Positions 43,914 to 53,045 of a DNA stretch of 64,000 nucleotides are shown in pieces. Origin of the DNA: Fodinibacter luteus (GTDB lineage Bacteria; Actinomycetota; Actinomycetes; Actinomycetales; Dermatophilaceae); assembly GCF_039541575.1 (NCBI RefSeq), contig NZ_BAABGM010000022.1:54489-118488 (forward strand), given 5' to 3'. The notes below the pieces were generated by a model, which saw nothing but the letters and a program-made list of their open reading frames with translations, was not told the DNA's origin and did not search any database. The position numbers were made by a program, and so were the translations under genes. Numbering within the stretch: the first letter of the stretch is position 1; the number at the start of each line of letters is the position of its first letter.

Positions 43914-44654
43914 TCACGACAGGCGGTCGAGGACGGGGGGCAGCAGGTAGAGCATGCCGAGCGACCACGTGAGGTGCGTGACGACCGGGCCGAGGATGCC
44001 GCCGGTCACCCGCCGCTGGAAGGCGACGACGAGGCCGACGAGGGCCGCGGCGAGGACGAGCAGCGGGATGCCGGCCGCCGCCGTGACGAGGGCGTAGACG
44101 ACCGTCGTGACCGCCACGGCGTGCCTGCGCCCGACCCCGGCGTAGAGCGCACCGCGGAAGTAGAGCTCCTCGGCGACCCCGTTGACGACCGTGATGACGG
44201 TGACGAGGGCGAGCGAGCCGACCCGGGCGTGGTCGAGCAGCTCCTGGACCGGCTCGCGCAGCACGGGGATGCGGGCGACGATGACGGCGCCGGCCATGAA
44301 CAGGGCCAGGAGCATGGTGCCGAGCGCGAGCGACTGCACGACGGCTCGGCTCGACCCGGACCCGTCGCGGGTGTGCGCTCGGCCGAGGTGCAACGGCCCG
44401 GACAGGAACGCGCCCCCGGCCCAGACGCCCGCCAGCGCGAAGGTCGCCCCGTAGAACGTCGGGTCGCCCGGTTCGATGCGCAGCGCGAAGGCGAGGACGA
44501 CGGCCCCCACGAGCAGCGTCACGGCCGCGACGAGCCGCCGGCGCCGGAACGCCTCGTCGGTCTCGGTGTGGTCGCGCGGGACCGGGTCGACGAGGGTCGC
44601 GCGGAAGAAGGACCGCAGCTCGGAGACGACGTTCCACCGGGTGGTGCGGCTCAC
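43914..44654 (-). CDS. CPBP-family intramembrane protease (Abi)
   Basis: A 246-aa polytopic protein with about seven helices. The CPBP motifs are EELYFRGALYAGV (glutamate pair plus Arg), later VVAFQRRVTGGILGPVVTHL containing the conserved His. Homologues include CAAX-prenyl proteases and bacteriocin-related proteins; the substrate here is unknown. GTG 44654 overlaps the SDR stop (GTGA) and the gene ends 10 bp before phr, so the three form one operon. Confidence 0.9.
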   Translation of the reverse strand: MSRTTRWNVVSELRSFFRATLVDPVPRDHTETDEAFRRRRLVAAVTLLVGAVVLAFALRIEPGDPTFYGATFALAGVWAGGAFLSGPLHLGRAHTRDGSGSSRAVVQSLALGTMLLALFMAGAVIVARIPVLREPVQELLDHARVGSLALVTVITVVNGVAEELYFRGALYAGVGRRHAVAVTTVVYALVTAAAGIPLLVLAAALVGLVVAFQRRVTGGILGPVVTHLTWSLGMLYLLPPVLDRLS

Positions 44655-45664
44655 GACCCGCTCCGGCGGGCGCCCCCTGCCCAGTCGGGGTCGGCGGCGG
44701 TGATCCGCGCGGGGTCGGTCGTGCCCGGCTCGGGGCGCGGCACGACGCCGTCGCCCGCGATCGCGTCGGACACGGCCCGGTCGTAGCCGAGCAGCCCGCC
44801 CGGGGGCGGGCCGACGAGGTCGTCGATGTCGTGCTCGGTGCACACGACCTCGTGGAGGAGGCTGCCGACGAGCGGCTTGGCGACCCCGGTGGGAACCGGG
44901 GTGACGAGCCCGACCCACTGGCTCGCGAGGTAGGGGGAGAGCACCGGGACCGAGACGATGACTCGCGGGCGCAGCCCGGCGAGCTTTGCGAACCGGTTGA
45001 TCATCTCGCGGTACGTCAGCACCTCCGGGCCGCCGATGTCGAAGGTGCGGGTGACGTCGGCGGGCAGGTCGGCGGCACCGACGAGGTAGTGCAGGACGTC
45101 GCGCACGGCGATCGGCTGGATCCGGTTGTCGAGCCACTTCGGGGTCACCATGGCCGGCAGGCGGGTCGTGAGGTGGCGCAGCATCTCGAAGGACGCCGAG
45201 CCGGAGCCGAGGATGACCGCCGCCTGGAGCACCGCCGTCGGCACGCCGCTCGCCATGAGGATCTCGCCGACCTCGACCCGCGAAGCGAGGTGGTCGCTCA
45301 GCTCCTCCCCGTGCGGGTGCAGGCCGGAGAGGTAGACGATGCGGCCGACGCCCGCCTCGTGCGCGCACCGCCCGAAGGTCTCGGCGAGGCGCCGGTCGCG
45401 CTCGACGAACCCGCCCGCGCCGTCCATCGAGTGCAGGAAGTAGTAGGCGACGTCGACGTCGGCGAGCGCGCGGGCGAGGGTGCCCTCCGACGCGGCGTCG
45501 CCCTCGACGACCTCCACCCGGTCGAGCCACGTGCGCTCCGCGACCTTCGAGGCGTCCCGGGTGAGGACCCGCACCCGCCACCCCTCGTCGAGGAGCCGCG
45601 GGACGAGCCGCGAGCCGATGTAGCCGGTGACGCCCGTGACGAGGGCGCGGCGGGGGCCGGTCAC
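44651..45664 (-). CDS. NAD(P)-binding SDR-type epimerase/dehydratase-like protein
   Basis: About 337 aa. The nucleotide-binding motif VTGVTGYIGSRLVPRLLDEG sits at the N-terminus, followed by DVAYYFLHSMDGAG and IVYLSGLHP, typical of atypical SDRs related to NmrA/complex-I 39-kDa-like proteins and often next to photolyase genes. GTG 45664 gives the first residues before the glycine motif; no strong ribosome-binding site is seen, so the start is uncertain. First gene of the operon with CPBP and phr. Confidence 0.85.
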   Translation of the reverse strand: MTGPRRALVTGVTGYIGSRLVPRLLDEGWRVRVLTRDASKVAERTWLDRVEVVEGDAASEGTLARALADVDVAYYFLHSMDGAGGFVERDRRLAETFGRCAHEAGVGRIVYLSGLHPHGEELSDHLASRVEVGEILMASGVPTAVLQAAVILGSGSASFEMLRHLTTRLPAMVTPKWLDNRIQPIAVRDVLHYLVGAADLPADVTRTFDIGGPEVLTYREMINRFAKLAGLRPRVIVSVPVLSPYLASQWVGLVTPVPTGVAKPLVGSLLHEVVCTEHDIDDLVGPPPGGLLGYDRAVSDAIAGDGVVPRPEPGTTDPARITAADPDWAGGARRSGS

Positions 45665-45744
45665 CGGGGCCCCGGAGCGGTCGTCGTGGTCATGGCTCGG
45701 TCCTTCCGGTGGGTGGGGGTGGCGGTGCCGGGGGGCGAATCCCC

Positions 45745-45801
45745 TCGACACCTTCGTCAAATGTTTGTCAAAAGTACGTCGCCGGGTCTACCGTACCTGA
45801 C
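45745..45801. promoter_or_regulatory. Divergent promoter with 11-bp-spaced direct repeats (candidate CarH operator)
   Basis: GTC occurs at 45756, 45767 and 45778, exactly 11 bp apart; the first two extend to GTCAAA. CarH-type photoreceptor repressors bind 11-bp direct repeats overlapping the -35 of their targets. On the minus strand the repeats contain TTGACA, a perfect -35 hexamer. On the plus strand TACCGT (45789-45794) lies 7 bases before GTG 45802, a leaderless promoter for the regulator. Confidence 0.6.
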
Positions 45802-46830
45802 GTGAGGAGTTCTGTACCGCCGACGATGCGGATCGGTGAGCTCGCCGCCAAGGTGGGCGTGAGCACCCACGTGCTCCGCGCGTGGGAGAGCCGCTACGGC
45901 CTGCTTCGACCGGTCCGCTCAGCCGGTGGGTACCGCCTCTACGGCTACGACGACGAGCGGCGGGTCCGCGCGGTCATCGCCCTGCGCGACCAGGGCGTCA
46001 GCGCCGTCGAGGCCTCCCGGAGGGTGCTCGCCGCCGAGCGGGCGAGCGAGCCGGGCGACGGGTCCGAGCACGACGACGCCGGAGCCGCGTTCGGCACCAC
46101 GGATGGCGAGGGCCGCTCCCGAGGCGACCGCACGGCATCCGGTGACGGCTCCACCGACGGGGCTGCCCCCGCCGCCCTGCGGGCCTCCCCGCCGATGCTC
46201 GTCTCCCAGCTGCTCGACGCCGTCACCGCCCTCGACGAGGACCGCGCCCACGCCGTGCTCGACACCGCGTTCACGGAACGGTCCGTCGAGAGCGCCATCG
46301 TCGACGTGCTCCTCCCCCTCTTCGCGCGGGTCGGCGAGCTGTGGGAGCTCGGCCGGATCGGCATCGCCCAGGAGCACTTCGCGAGCAGCCTCGTGCGCCG
46401 CCGGCTCGGGGCGCTGTCCCTGACCTGGGGCGTCGGCAGCGGACCGGTCGCGGTGCTCGCGTGCCCGCCCGGCGAGTTCCACGACATCGTCCTCCTCAGC
46501 TTCGGCGTGCTGCTCGGGCGCACCGGCTGGCGGGTGCGCTACCTCGGCCCCGACACGCCCCTGCACTCGATCGCCGCCGCCGCCCGGATCACCCACGCGG
46601 ATGCCGTCGTCCTCGCCTGCCGCCGTCCGTCCGGGTTCCGCGCGCACGCCTCGGCGCTGCGCCGGCTCGGTGAGGAGTACCCCGTGTGGCTCGCCGGGCG
46701 CGGGGCCACCCCTCGGGTCATCGAGGAGGTCGGGGTGCGCCACCTCGGCGCCGACCTCGTCGGTGCGGTGGCCGAGCTGACCTCGACCGCCCGCGAGCGC
46801 CGGGTGCGCGGCGAGCCCTCCTCGGCCTGA
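45802..46830 (+). CDS. MerR-type B12-binding photoreceptor regulator (CarH/LitR-like)
   Basis: 342 aa. N-terminal MerR DNA-binding domain (~9-80; RIGELAAKVGVSTHVLRAWE, then YGLLRP), a low-complexity linker, a helical bundle (~130-210) and a cobalamin-binding Rossmann domain (~215-335). The CarH signature W-x9-EH is present exactly (W181 to E191-H192) and the B12 motif includes PPGEFHDI (H227). The residue after W181 is Glu, where I recall the Thermus protein carrying the His that ligates cobalt after photolysis. It should repress in the dark as an adenosylcobalamin-bound form and release in light. Divergent from SDR-CPBP-phr. Confidence 0.85.
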   Translation: MRSSVPPTMRIGELAAKVGVSTHVLRAWESRYGLLRPVRSAGGYRLYGYDDERRVRAVIALRDQGVSAVEASRRVLAAERASEPGDGSEHDDAGAAFGTTDGEGRSRGDRTASGDGSTDGAAPAALRASPPMLVSQLLDAVTALDEDRAHAVLDTAFTERSVESAIVDVLLPLFARVGELWELGRIGIAQEHFASSLVRRRLGALSLTWGVGSGPVAVLACPPGEFHDIVLLSFGVLLGRTGWRVRYLGPDTPLHSIAAAARITHADAVVLACRRPSGFRAHASALRRLGEEYPVWLAGRGATPRVIEEVGVRHLGADLVGAVAELTSTARERRVRGEPSSA

Positions 46831-46896
46831 CGGCATCCGACACGCTGACGGCATCCGACGCGCTGCTCCCGGCCCGGCTCACCGTCCGCGCAGGCG

Positions 46897-48144
46897 TCAC
46901 CCGGCCACCTGGGCGAGCGCGTGGATGCCGATGCCGGCGAGCGCCCCGACGATCGTGCCGTTGATCCGGATGAACTGCAGGTCGCGCCCGACGTGCAGCT
47001 CGATCCGCTCGGCGGCCTCCTTGCCGTCCCAGCGGTCGACGGTCACGGAGATGACCTCGGCGAGCTCGCTGCCGTAGGTGTTGACGAAGAACGACACGGC
47101 CTCGCCGAGCCGGGCCTCGAGCCGCCCGCGCCACACCTCGTCCTCGACGAGGTGGCGGCCCAGGTGCTCGAGCAGCTCGTCGCCGCGGGTGTGGAAGTAC
47201 GAGCCCTCGTCGTCCATGGCGGCGGTGAGCGCGGCCCGGAACGACTGCCAGAGGCCGAGGGCGGTCTCGGGCACCTGGGGGTGGGTGAGCAGCCGCTCCT
47301 TGAGGGCCTCGGCCCGGGACATGACCTCGGGGTCGGTCTGGAGGTCGGCGGCGAGCCGCCTGAGCAGGTCGTCGAACGCCTGCCGCGCGGGGTGCCGCGG
47401 GTCGTCGTGGATGTCGCGCAGCCAGGCGAGCACCTGCTGGTACGTCCAGCCGATGACCTTCTCGTCGACCCACGGCGGGGACCACCACGGCGCCCGCTCG
47501 CCGAGCACGGCGGCGTACGTGCCCGGGTTGTCGGCGAGCCACTCGCGCAGCTGCTCGAGCCCGAGGTCGACGAGGCCGTGGTGGGTCTGCTCGTCGACGA
47601 TCCCCTCGAGGAGCGTGCCGGCGATCGGGGCGACCGGCTCCCGGACGAGCCTCGGCACGAGGAAGTCGGCCACGAGGGCGCGCACCTCGTCGTCGGACAT
47701 CCGGCCGAGGCCGGCTCGCGCCACCCGCACCACCTCGGTGCGCACCCGACGGCGGTGGCCCGGCACCCCGAGCCAGGCGCCGACCCGCTGCCCCACCCGG
47801 GCCGCCGCGAGGCGCTCGCGGGCGATCTCCTCGGTGAGGAAGTTCTCGGTGACGAACTCCTGGAGGTTGCGCCCGATCTCGTTCTTGCGCCGGGGGATGA
47901 TCGCGGTGTGCGGCACGGGCAGCCCGAGCGGGTGCCGGAACAGGGCCGTCACCGCGAACCAGTCGGCGAGCGCGCCGACCATCGCAGCCTCCGCGGCGGT
48001 GTTGACGTAGCCCCAGACCCCGTCGTGGTCGAGGCGCAGTGTCGCGAGGAAGACGACGGCGGCGAAGCCGAGCAGGGCGAGGGCGACGACGCGCATCCGG
48101 CGCAGCCCGGACCGTCGGGCGGCATCCGCGGGAGAGGGGACCAT
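46897..48144 (-). CDS. DUF445 membrane-associated protein
   Basis: A 415-aa protein of the DUF445/YjiN family: an N-terminal membrane helix (VVALALLGFAAVVFLATL), the conserved AAEAAMVGALADWFAVTALF and RHPLGLPVPHTAIIPRRKNE, a long helical cytoplasmic part, and a C-terminal helix with GRDLQFIRINGTIVGALAGI. Function unknown. ATG 48144 is preferred; GTG 48153 is possible. Confidence 0.9.
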   Translation of the reverse strand: MVPSPADAARRSGLRRMRVVALALLGFAAVVFLATLRLDHDGVWGYVNTAAEAAMVGALADWFAVTALFRHPLGLPVPHTAIIPRRKNEIGRNLQEFVTENFLTEEIARERLAAARVGQRVGAWLGVPGHRRRVRTEVVRVARAGLGRMSDDEVRALVADFLVPRLVREPVAPIAGTLLEGIVDEQTHHGLVDLGLEQLREWLADNPGTYAAVLGERAPWWSPPWVDEKVIGWTYQQVLAWLRDIHDDPRHPARQAFDDLLRRLAADLQTDPEVMSRAEALKERLLTHPQVPETALGLWQSFRAALTAAMDDEGSYFHTRGDELLEHLGRHLVEDEVWRGRLEARLGEAVSFFVNTYGSELAEVISVTVDRWDGKEAAERIELHVGRDLQFIRINGTIVGALAGIGIHALAQVAG

Positions 48145-48575
48145 GAGGCTCACCCGCCGATCCTCCCCCATCCCCTCGGCCGCTCCGGGCCGCGCGTGCG
48201 GAAGCACCGACGCACGCTGTCGCCTCGCCGACCGCGGGCTGCGGCGCAGGGCGCCGGCCGAGGCCTTGCCCGTCGCAACCGGCCGCGGCCCTCGGGGGTA
48301 ACCCGCCAGTACTGCTTTCGGAGCGAAAGGAATTGCATCGCGCGAAATGACGTCCGGACCACCTTCCAACGTTCCTTTCAGAACGAAAGGAATCCCTTCA
48401 CGTCAGAAACGGGTGCTGTACGCCCCCCCATCGGGGGGCCAGCCGGGGAGCCGGGCAGCGTGAGGGCTCGCCGGCCGCCCTCGACGGTCGGCGCCGCGCG
48501 ACGAGCACCGCGCGGCCCACCCCACCGGATGCCGGCCACGCGCCTCCCACGCCCGCCGCGCCTACGCTGGGAGCC
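48145..48575. promoter_or_regulatory. Divergent intergenic region with two repeated palindromes and the guaB1 promoter
   Basis: CTTTCGGAGCGAAAGGAAT (from 48315) and CTTTCAGAACGAAAGGAAT (from 48375) differ at two positions and lie 60 bp apart; each holds a CTTTC/GAAAG palindrome. They look like paired operators for an unknown regulator of DUF445 or guaB1. TACGCT (48563-48568) lies 7 bases before the guaB1 GTG, a leaderless promoter. No gene is supported in this gap. Confidence 0.6.
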
Positions 48576-50012
48576 GTGCGTTTCCTCAACGACCTCCAAC
48601 CCCAGCTCGACCTCACCTACGACGACGTCTTCATGGTCCCGAACCGCTCGTCGGTGGCGAGCCGGCTCGACGTCGACCTGTCGACCGTCGACGGCACGGG
48701 CACGACGGTCCCGCTCGTCGTCGCGAACATGACCGCGATCGCGGGCCGCCGGATGGCGGAGACGACAGCCCGGCGGGGCGCGCTCACGGTCATCCCCCAG
48801 GACATCCCCGCGGAGATCGTCCGCGACGTCATCGCCTGGCAGAAGTCGCGCCACCTCGTCTACGACACCCCGATCACCCTCGACCCGACGACGACCGTCG
48901 GCGAGGCCCTCGTCCTGCTCCACAAGCGGGCCCACGGCGCGGCCCTCGTCACCGTCGGCGAGCGCCCGGTGGGCATCGTCACCGAGACCGACCTCACGGG
49001 GGTCGACCGGTTCACCCAGCTCGAGGACGTCATGGTCCGCGACATGGTGACCCTCGACGACGGGGTCGACGTCGAGTCGGCGTTCGACACCCTCTCGCAC
49101 GCACGGCGCCGCCTCGCGCCCGTCGTCGCGGCGGACGGCCGGCTCGTCGGCATCCTCACCCGGGCCGGCGCCCTGCGCGCCCACCTCTACACGCCGGCGA
49201 CCGACCCGTCCGGGGCGCTGCGCATCGCCGCCGCCGTCGGCATCAACGGCGACGTCGCGGCCAAGGCCTCCGACCTCATCGACGCCGGCGCCGACGCGCT
49301 CGTCATCGACACGGCGCACGGCCACCAGGAGAAGATGCTCGACGTCCTCAAGGCGGTGCGCTCCCTCGACCCGCCGGTCCCTGTCGTCGCCGGCAATGTC
49401 GTGTCGGCGGAGGGCACCCGCGACCTCGTTGCGGCCGGCGCCGACATCGTCAAGGTCGGGGTCGGCCCCGGCGCGATGTGCACGACCCGGATGATGACCG
49501 CCGTGGGGCGGCCGCAGTTCTCCGCGGTGCTCGAGTGTGCGTCGGCGGCACGCGAGCTCGGCAAGCACGTGTGGGCGGACGGCGGGGTGCGCCACCCGCG
49601 CGACGTCGCCCTCGCCCTCGCCGCCGGTGCCTCGAACGTCATGATCGGCTCGTGGTTCGCGGGCACGCTCGAGTCCCCCGGCGACTTGTACACCGACGAG
49701 GCGGGGCGGCAGTACAAGGAGTCCTTCGGGATGGCCTCGTCGCGGGCCGTGCGGGGCCGCACGGCGGGGGACACGGCCTACGAGCGAGCGCGCAAGGCGA
49801 TGTTCGAGGAGGGCATCAGCTCGGCACGGATGTACGTCGACCCGGCGCGTCCGAGCGTCGAGGACGTCATCGACGAGATCGTCGCGGGGTTGCGCAGCAG
49901 CTGCACGTACACCGGAGCCCGCACCCTCGAGGAGTTCCACGAGCGGGCGACGGTCGGCATCCAGAGCACCGCCGGGTTCGCGGAGGGACGCCCGCTGCAC
50001 ACCTCCTGGTGA
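48576..50012 (+). CDS. guaB1: GuaB1-family IMP dehydrogenase-related protein (probable GMP reductase)
   Basis: A 478-aa barrel enzyme with paired CBS domains inserted at ~95-205 (EALVLLHKRAHGAALVTVGE; LAPVVAADGRLVGILTRAG). Conserved features: LTYDDVFMVPNRSS at the start, DALVIDTAHGHQEKM and the catalytic Cys loop GVGPGAMCTTRMMT (C302). Mycobacterial GuaB1 was shown to be a CBS-containing GMP reductase rather than an IMP dehydrogenase, so purine salvage from GMP to IMP is the likely role. Confidence 0.92.
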   Translation: MRFLNDLQPQLDLTYDDVFMVPNRSSVASRLDVDLSTVDGTGTTVPLVVANMTAIAGRRMAETTARRGALTVIPQDIPAEIVRDVIAWQKSRHLVYDTPITLDPTTTVGEALVLLHKRAHGAALVTVGERPVGIVTETDLTGVDRFTQLEDVMVRDMVTLDDGVDVESAFDTLSHARRRLAPVVAADGRLVGILTRAGALRAHLYTPATDPSGALRIAAAVGINGDVAAKASDLIDAGADALVIDTAHGHQEKMLDVLKAVRSLDPPVPVVAGNVVSAEGTRDLVAAGADIVKVGVGPGAMCTTRMMTAVGRPQFSAVLECASAARELGKHVWADGGVRHPRDVALALAAGASNVMIGSWFAGTLESPGDLYTDEAGRQYKESFGMASSRAVRGRTAGDTAYERARKAMFEEGISSARMYVDPARPSVEDVIDEIVAGLRSSCTYTGARTLEEFHERATVGIQSTAGFAEGRPLHTSW

Positions 50013-50130
50013 CCCCCTTCCCCGTACCCGCCCCCTCCGCACGCCCGGCGGGGCCGAGCCGGGCGTCCGGCAGGTCGGGGGTTGGAGGGCCCGACCCGCC
50101 GGACGTCGCGGGGTGGGGCAGGATGCCGGT

Positions 50131-51351
50131 ATGCCGTTCGACGTCGCCTCGGTCCGCTCCCACTTCCCCGCCCTGCGCGAGGGTGCCGCCCACTTCGACG
50201 GGCCCGGCGGCACCCAGGTGCCCGAGGGCGTCGGTCGCGCCGTCGCCGACACCCTGACGAGCGCCATCTCCAACCGCGGCACCGTCACCGCCTCGGAGCG
50301 GCGGGCGGACGACGTCGTGCGCGACTTCCGCTCCGCCTACGCCGACTTCCTCGGCGTCGACCCGCGCGGAGTCGTCCACGGTCGCAGCGCGACGGCGCTC
50401 ACCTACGACCTCGCCCGGGCGCTGGCCAAGGAGTGGGGCCCGGGCGACGAGGTCGTCGTGACCCGTCTCGACCACGACTCGAACATCCGCCCGTGGGTGC
50501 AGGCCGCCGAGGCGGTCGGCGCCACCGTGCGGTGGGTCGACTTCGACCCCACGACCGGTGAGCTCCAGCAGGATGCCGTCGCGGCCGTCCTCTCGGAGCG
50601 GACCCGACTCGTCGCGACGACGGCCGCCTCGAACCTCATCGGCACCCGCCCACCGGTGTGCCAGGTCGCGGACCTCGCCCACGAGGTCGGCGCCCTCCAC
50701 TGGGTCGACGGCGTGCATGCCACGGCGCACGCGTCGGTCGACCTCACCGCACTGCGGGCCGACGTGTGGACCTGCTCGCCGTACAAGTTCCTCGGCCCGC
50801 ACTGCGGGGTGCTCGCCGCCTCCCCGGACCTGCTCGAGACCCTCCATCCCGACAAGCTGCTGCCCTCGACCGACGACGTCCCCGAGCGCTTCGAGCTCGG
50901 CACCCTCCCGTACGAGATCCTCGCGGGGGCCACCGCGGCCGTCGACTTCATCGCCGGCCTGGCCGACCTCGGCGACGAGCCGGCCCCGGACGGTCCCCCG
51001 AGCCGGCGCGAACGCATCGAGCGCGCGATGCGGGCCGTCCACACGCACGAGCGAGCCCTCCTCGCCGTGCTCGAGCCGGCGCTGCGCGAGCTGCCGGGAG
51101 TCGTCGTGCACAGCAACGCGGGGGCCCGTACCCCGACCCTGCTGTTCACCGTCGAGGGCCGGGACCCACAGGAGATCGGTGGCCTCCTCGCCGAGCGCGG
51201 TGTCAACGCCCCCGCCGGGCACTTCTACGCCGTCGAGTGCTCCCGCCACCTCGGCCTCGGGGACGCCGGCGGAGTGCGGGTCGGGCTCGCCCCGTACACC
51301 TCCGAGGGCGACATCGACCGGCTCGTCACCGCCCTGCGCGAGATCCTCTGA
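50131..51351 (+). CDS. Cysteine desulfurase-like PLP enzyme (aminotransferase class V)
   Basis: A 406-aa fold-type I PLP enzyme. FDGPGGTQVPEGV near the start, HGRSATALTYDLARAL, VTRLDHDSNIRPWVQAAE and DGVHATAHASVDL (PLP-binding Asp and His), and the Schiff-base Lys in TCSPYKFLGPHCGV are typical of 'cysteine desulfurase-like' proteins of the SufS/isopenicillin-epimerase group. I see no catalytic-loop Cys in the region where SufS has it, so sulfur transfer is not certain. ATG 50131 follows CAGGAT by six bases. Confidence 0.88.
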   Translation: MPFDVASVRSHFPALREGAAHFDGPGGTQVPEGVGRAVADTLTSAISNRGTVTASERRADDVVRDFRSAYADFLGVDPRGVVHGRSATALTYDLARALAKEWGPGDEVVVTRLDHDSNIRPWVQAAEAVGATVRWVDFDPTTGELQQDAVAAVLSERTRLVATTAASNLIGTRPPVCQVADLAHEVGALHWVDGVHATAHASVDLTALRADVWTCSPYKFLGPHCGVLAASPDLLETLHPDKLLPSTDDVPERFELGTLPYEILAGATAAVDFIAGLADLGDEPAPDGPPSRRERIERAMRAVHTHERALLAVLEPALRELPGVVVHSNAGARTPTLLFTVEGRDPQEIGGLLAERGVNAPAGHFYAVECSRHLGLGDAGGVRVGLAPYTSEGDIDRLVTALREIL

Positions 51352-51368
51352 GCGCCAGGCCGACTCGC

Positions 51369-52418
51369 ATGGTCGCGATACTCGAGCCGCTCGAGGCCCC
51401 GGTCCACCCGATCGAGGCCCTGCGCCGGGTCGCCTTCCTCCTCGAGCGCACGCGGGCCGGCACCTACCGGGTCGAGGCGTTCCGCAACGCCGTGAAGACG
51501 CTCAAGACCCTCGACGGCGCCGATCTGGTCGAGCGCGCCGAGGCCGACACCCTCCAGGAGCTGCCCGGCATCGGGAGGTCGACGAGCGGCGTCATCACGG
51601 CCGCGCTCGCCGGGGAGCTGCCCGCGTACCTCGCTTCGCTCCAGGACAAGGCGGGCGGCCCGCTCGTCGAGGGTGGCGGCGACCTGTACGCGGCGCTGCG
51701 CGGCGACTGCCACCTGCACTCGGACTGGAGCGACGGCGGCTCCCCCATCGACGAGATGGTGCTCACCGGCATCGAGCTCGGCCACGACTGGCTCGTCCTC
51801 ACCGACCACAGCCCGCAGCTGCGGGTCGCCAACGGCCTCACCGCCGAGCGCCTCGCCCAGCAGGTCGGCATCGTCGACGCGATCGACCGCTCCCTCGGGG
51901 GGTCGTTCCGCCTCCTCAAGGGGATCGAGGTCGACATCCTCGACGACGGCCGGCTCGACCAGACCGAGGCGATGCTCGCCCGCCTCGACCTCGTCACGGC
52001 ATCCGTGCACAGCAAGCTGCGGATGAACGCCGGCCCGATGACGGCACGGATGGTGACGGCCGTGTCGAACCCGCGCGTCAACGTGCTCGGCCACTGCACC
52101 GGACGGCTCGTCGAGGGGTCGCGCGGGACCCGGCCGCAGTCCGAGTTCGACGCCCGGGCGGTCTTCGAGGCCTGTGCCGAGCACGGCACGGCCGTCGAGA
52201 TCAACAGCCGCCCGGAGCGGTGCGACCCACCCGACGAGCTCGTGCTGCTCGCGCTCGAGATCGGGTGCCTCTTCGCCATCGACTCGGACGCGCACGCCCC
52301 CGGCCAGCTCGACATGAAGGCGTACGGGTGCGAGCGGGCGGAGCGGCTCGGCGTCCCGGCGGAACGCATCGTGACGACGTGGGATGCCGACCGCCTCCTC
52401 GCGTGGGCGAACCCCTGA
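51369..52418 (+). CDS. PHP-domain phosphoesterase with helix-hairpin-helix (PolX C-terminal type)
   Basis: 349 aa. Residues ~15-95 form a helix-hairpin-helix region (FRNAVKTLKTLDGADLVERA, LQELPGIGRSTSGVI) as in family X polymerases, but the polymerase palm is absent. The PHP metal site is complete: GDCHLHSDWSDGG, LTDHS, KGIEVDIL, TASVHSK, GHCTG, EINSRPER and IDSDAHAP. It probably acts as a nuclease or phosphatase. It starts 17 bp after the PLP enzyme in the same direction. Confidence 0.9.
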   Translation: MVAILEPLEAPVHPIEALRRVAFLLERTRAGTYRVEAFRNAVKTLKTLDGADLVERAEADTLQELPGIGRSTSGVITAALAGELPAYLASLQDKAGGPLVEGGGDLYAALRGDCHLHSDWSDGGSPIDEMVLTGIELGHDWLVLTDHSPQLRVANGLTAERLAQQVGIVDAIDRSLGGSFRLLKGIEVDILDDGRLDQTEAMLARLDLVTASVHSKLRMNAGPMTARMVTAVSNPRVNVLGHCTGRLVEGSRGTRPQSEFDARAVFEACAEHGTAVEINSRPERCDPPDELVLLALEIGCLFAIDSDAHAPGQLDMKAYGCERAERLGVPAERIVTTWDADRLLAWANP

Positions 52419-52435
52419 CGGTGGGTGGAGGAACG

Positions 52436-52834
52436 ATGGCAGGACCGACGACCGAGGCGATGGGTGGGCTGCTCCGGGTCGACCCGGCATCCGCCGAGCC
52501 GCCCTTCGAGCAGGTGCGCCGGCAGCTCGCGGAGGCGATCGGGGACGGGCGGCTGCCCGTCGGCGAGCGGCTGCCGCCGATCCGGGCGCTCGCCGGCGAG
52601 CTCGCGCTGGCGGTCAACACCGTCGCCCGCGCCTATCGCGAGCTCGAGGTGGCCGGGCTCGTGCTCACCCGGGGGCGGCTCGGCACGGTCGTGTCACCGG
52701 ATGCCGGTTCGGGGGCGGTTGACGCCGAGGTGCGGCTCGCGGCCGGTGACTTCGCTCGCACCGCCCGCGCGGCCGGCATCCCTGAGACGGATGCCGTGGC
52801 GTTCGTTCGCGACGCCTTCCGCCGCCTGGGCTGA
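52436..52834 (+). CDS. GntR-family regulator (YtrA-type)
   Basis: A 132-aa protein. The winged helix spans EPPFEQVRRQLAEAIGDGRL, ERLPPIRALAGELALAVNTV and LVLTRGRLGTVVS. The short C-terminal helical tail lacks a large effector domain, as in YtrA-type GntR proteins, which usually repress transporter operons. GGAGGAACG precedes ATG. It follows the PHP gene by 17 bp; no transporter is adjacent. Confidence 0.9.
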   Translation: MAGPTTEAMGGLLRVDPASAEPPFEQVRRQLAEAIGDGRLPVGERLPPIRALAGELALAVNTVARAYRELEVAGLVLTRGRLGTVVSPDAGSGAVDAEVRLAAGDFARTARAAGIPETDAVAFVRDAFRRLG

Positions 52835-52846
52835 CCCTCCCCCCAC

Positions 52847-52926
52847 CCCCGCGCGGAGTCAGGAGCACTCCGTCGGCTCAGGGCCGGTTCCGCCCCTGAG
52901 CGGGCGGAATGCTCCTGACTTCGCGG
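52847..52926 (+). terminator. Nested 80-nt hairpin after the GntR gene
   Basis: The outer arms pair AGTCAGGAGCACTCCG (52857-52872) with CGGAATGCTCCTGACT (52905-52920; one G-T pair), extended by CCCCGCG/CGCGGGG. Inside, GCTCAGGG pairs with CCCTGAGC. It starts 13 bp after the stop codon. No U-tract. Confidence 0.7.
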
Positions 52927-53045
52927 GGATGCCGGGTGGGTCCGGCCTCGTTTTGGCCGTGGCCGGACTGTCCCCTATGCTTTCGGAGTCCTCGACGGAT
53001 CCGAGCGCTGCGAGCCGCGCGACCTTGAGGCCCGGTCGAGGTCGG

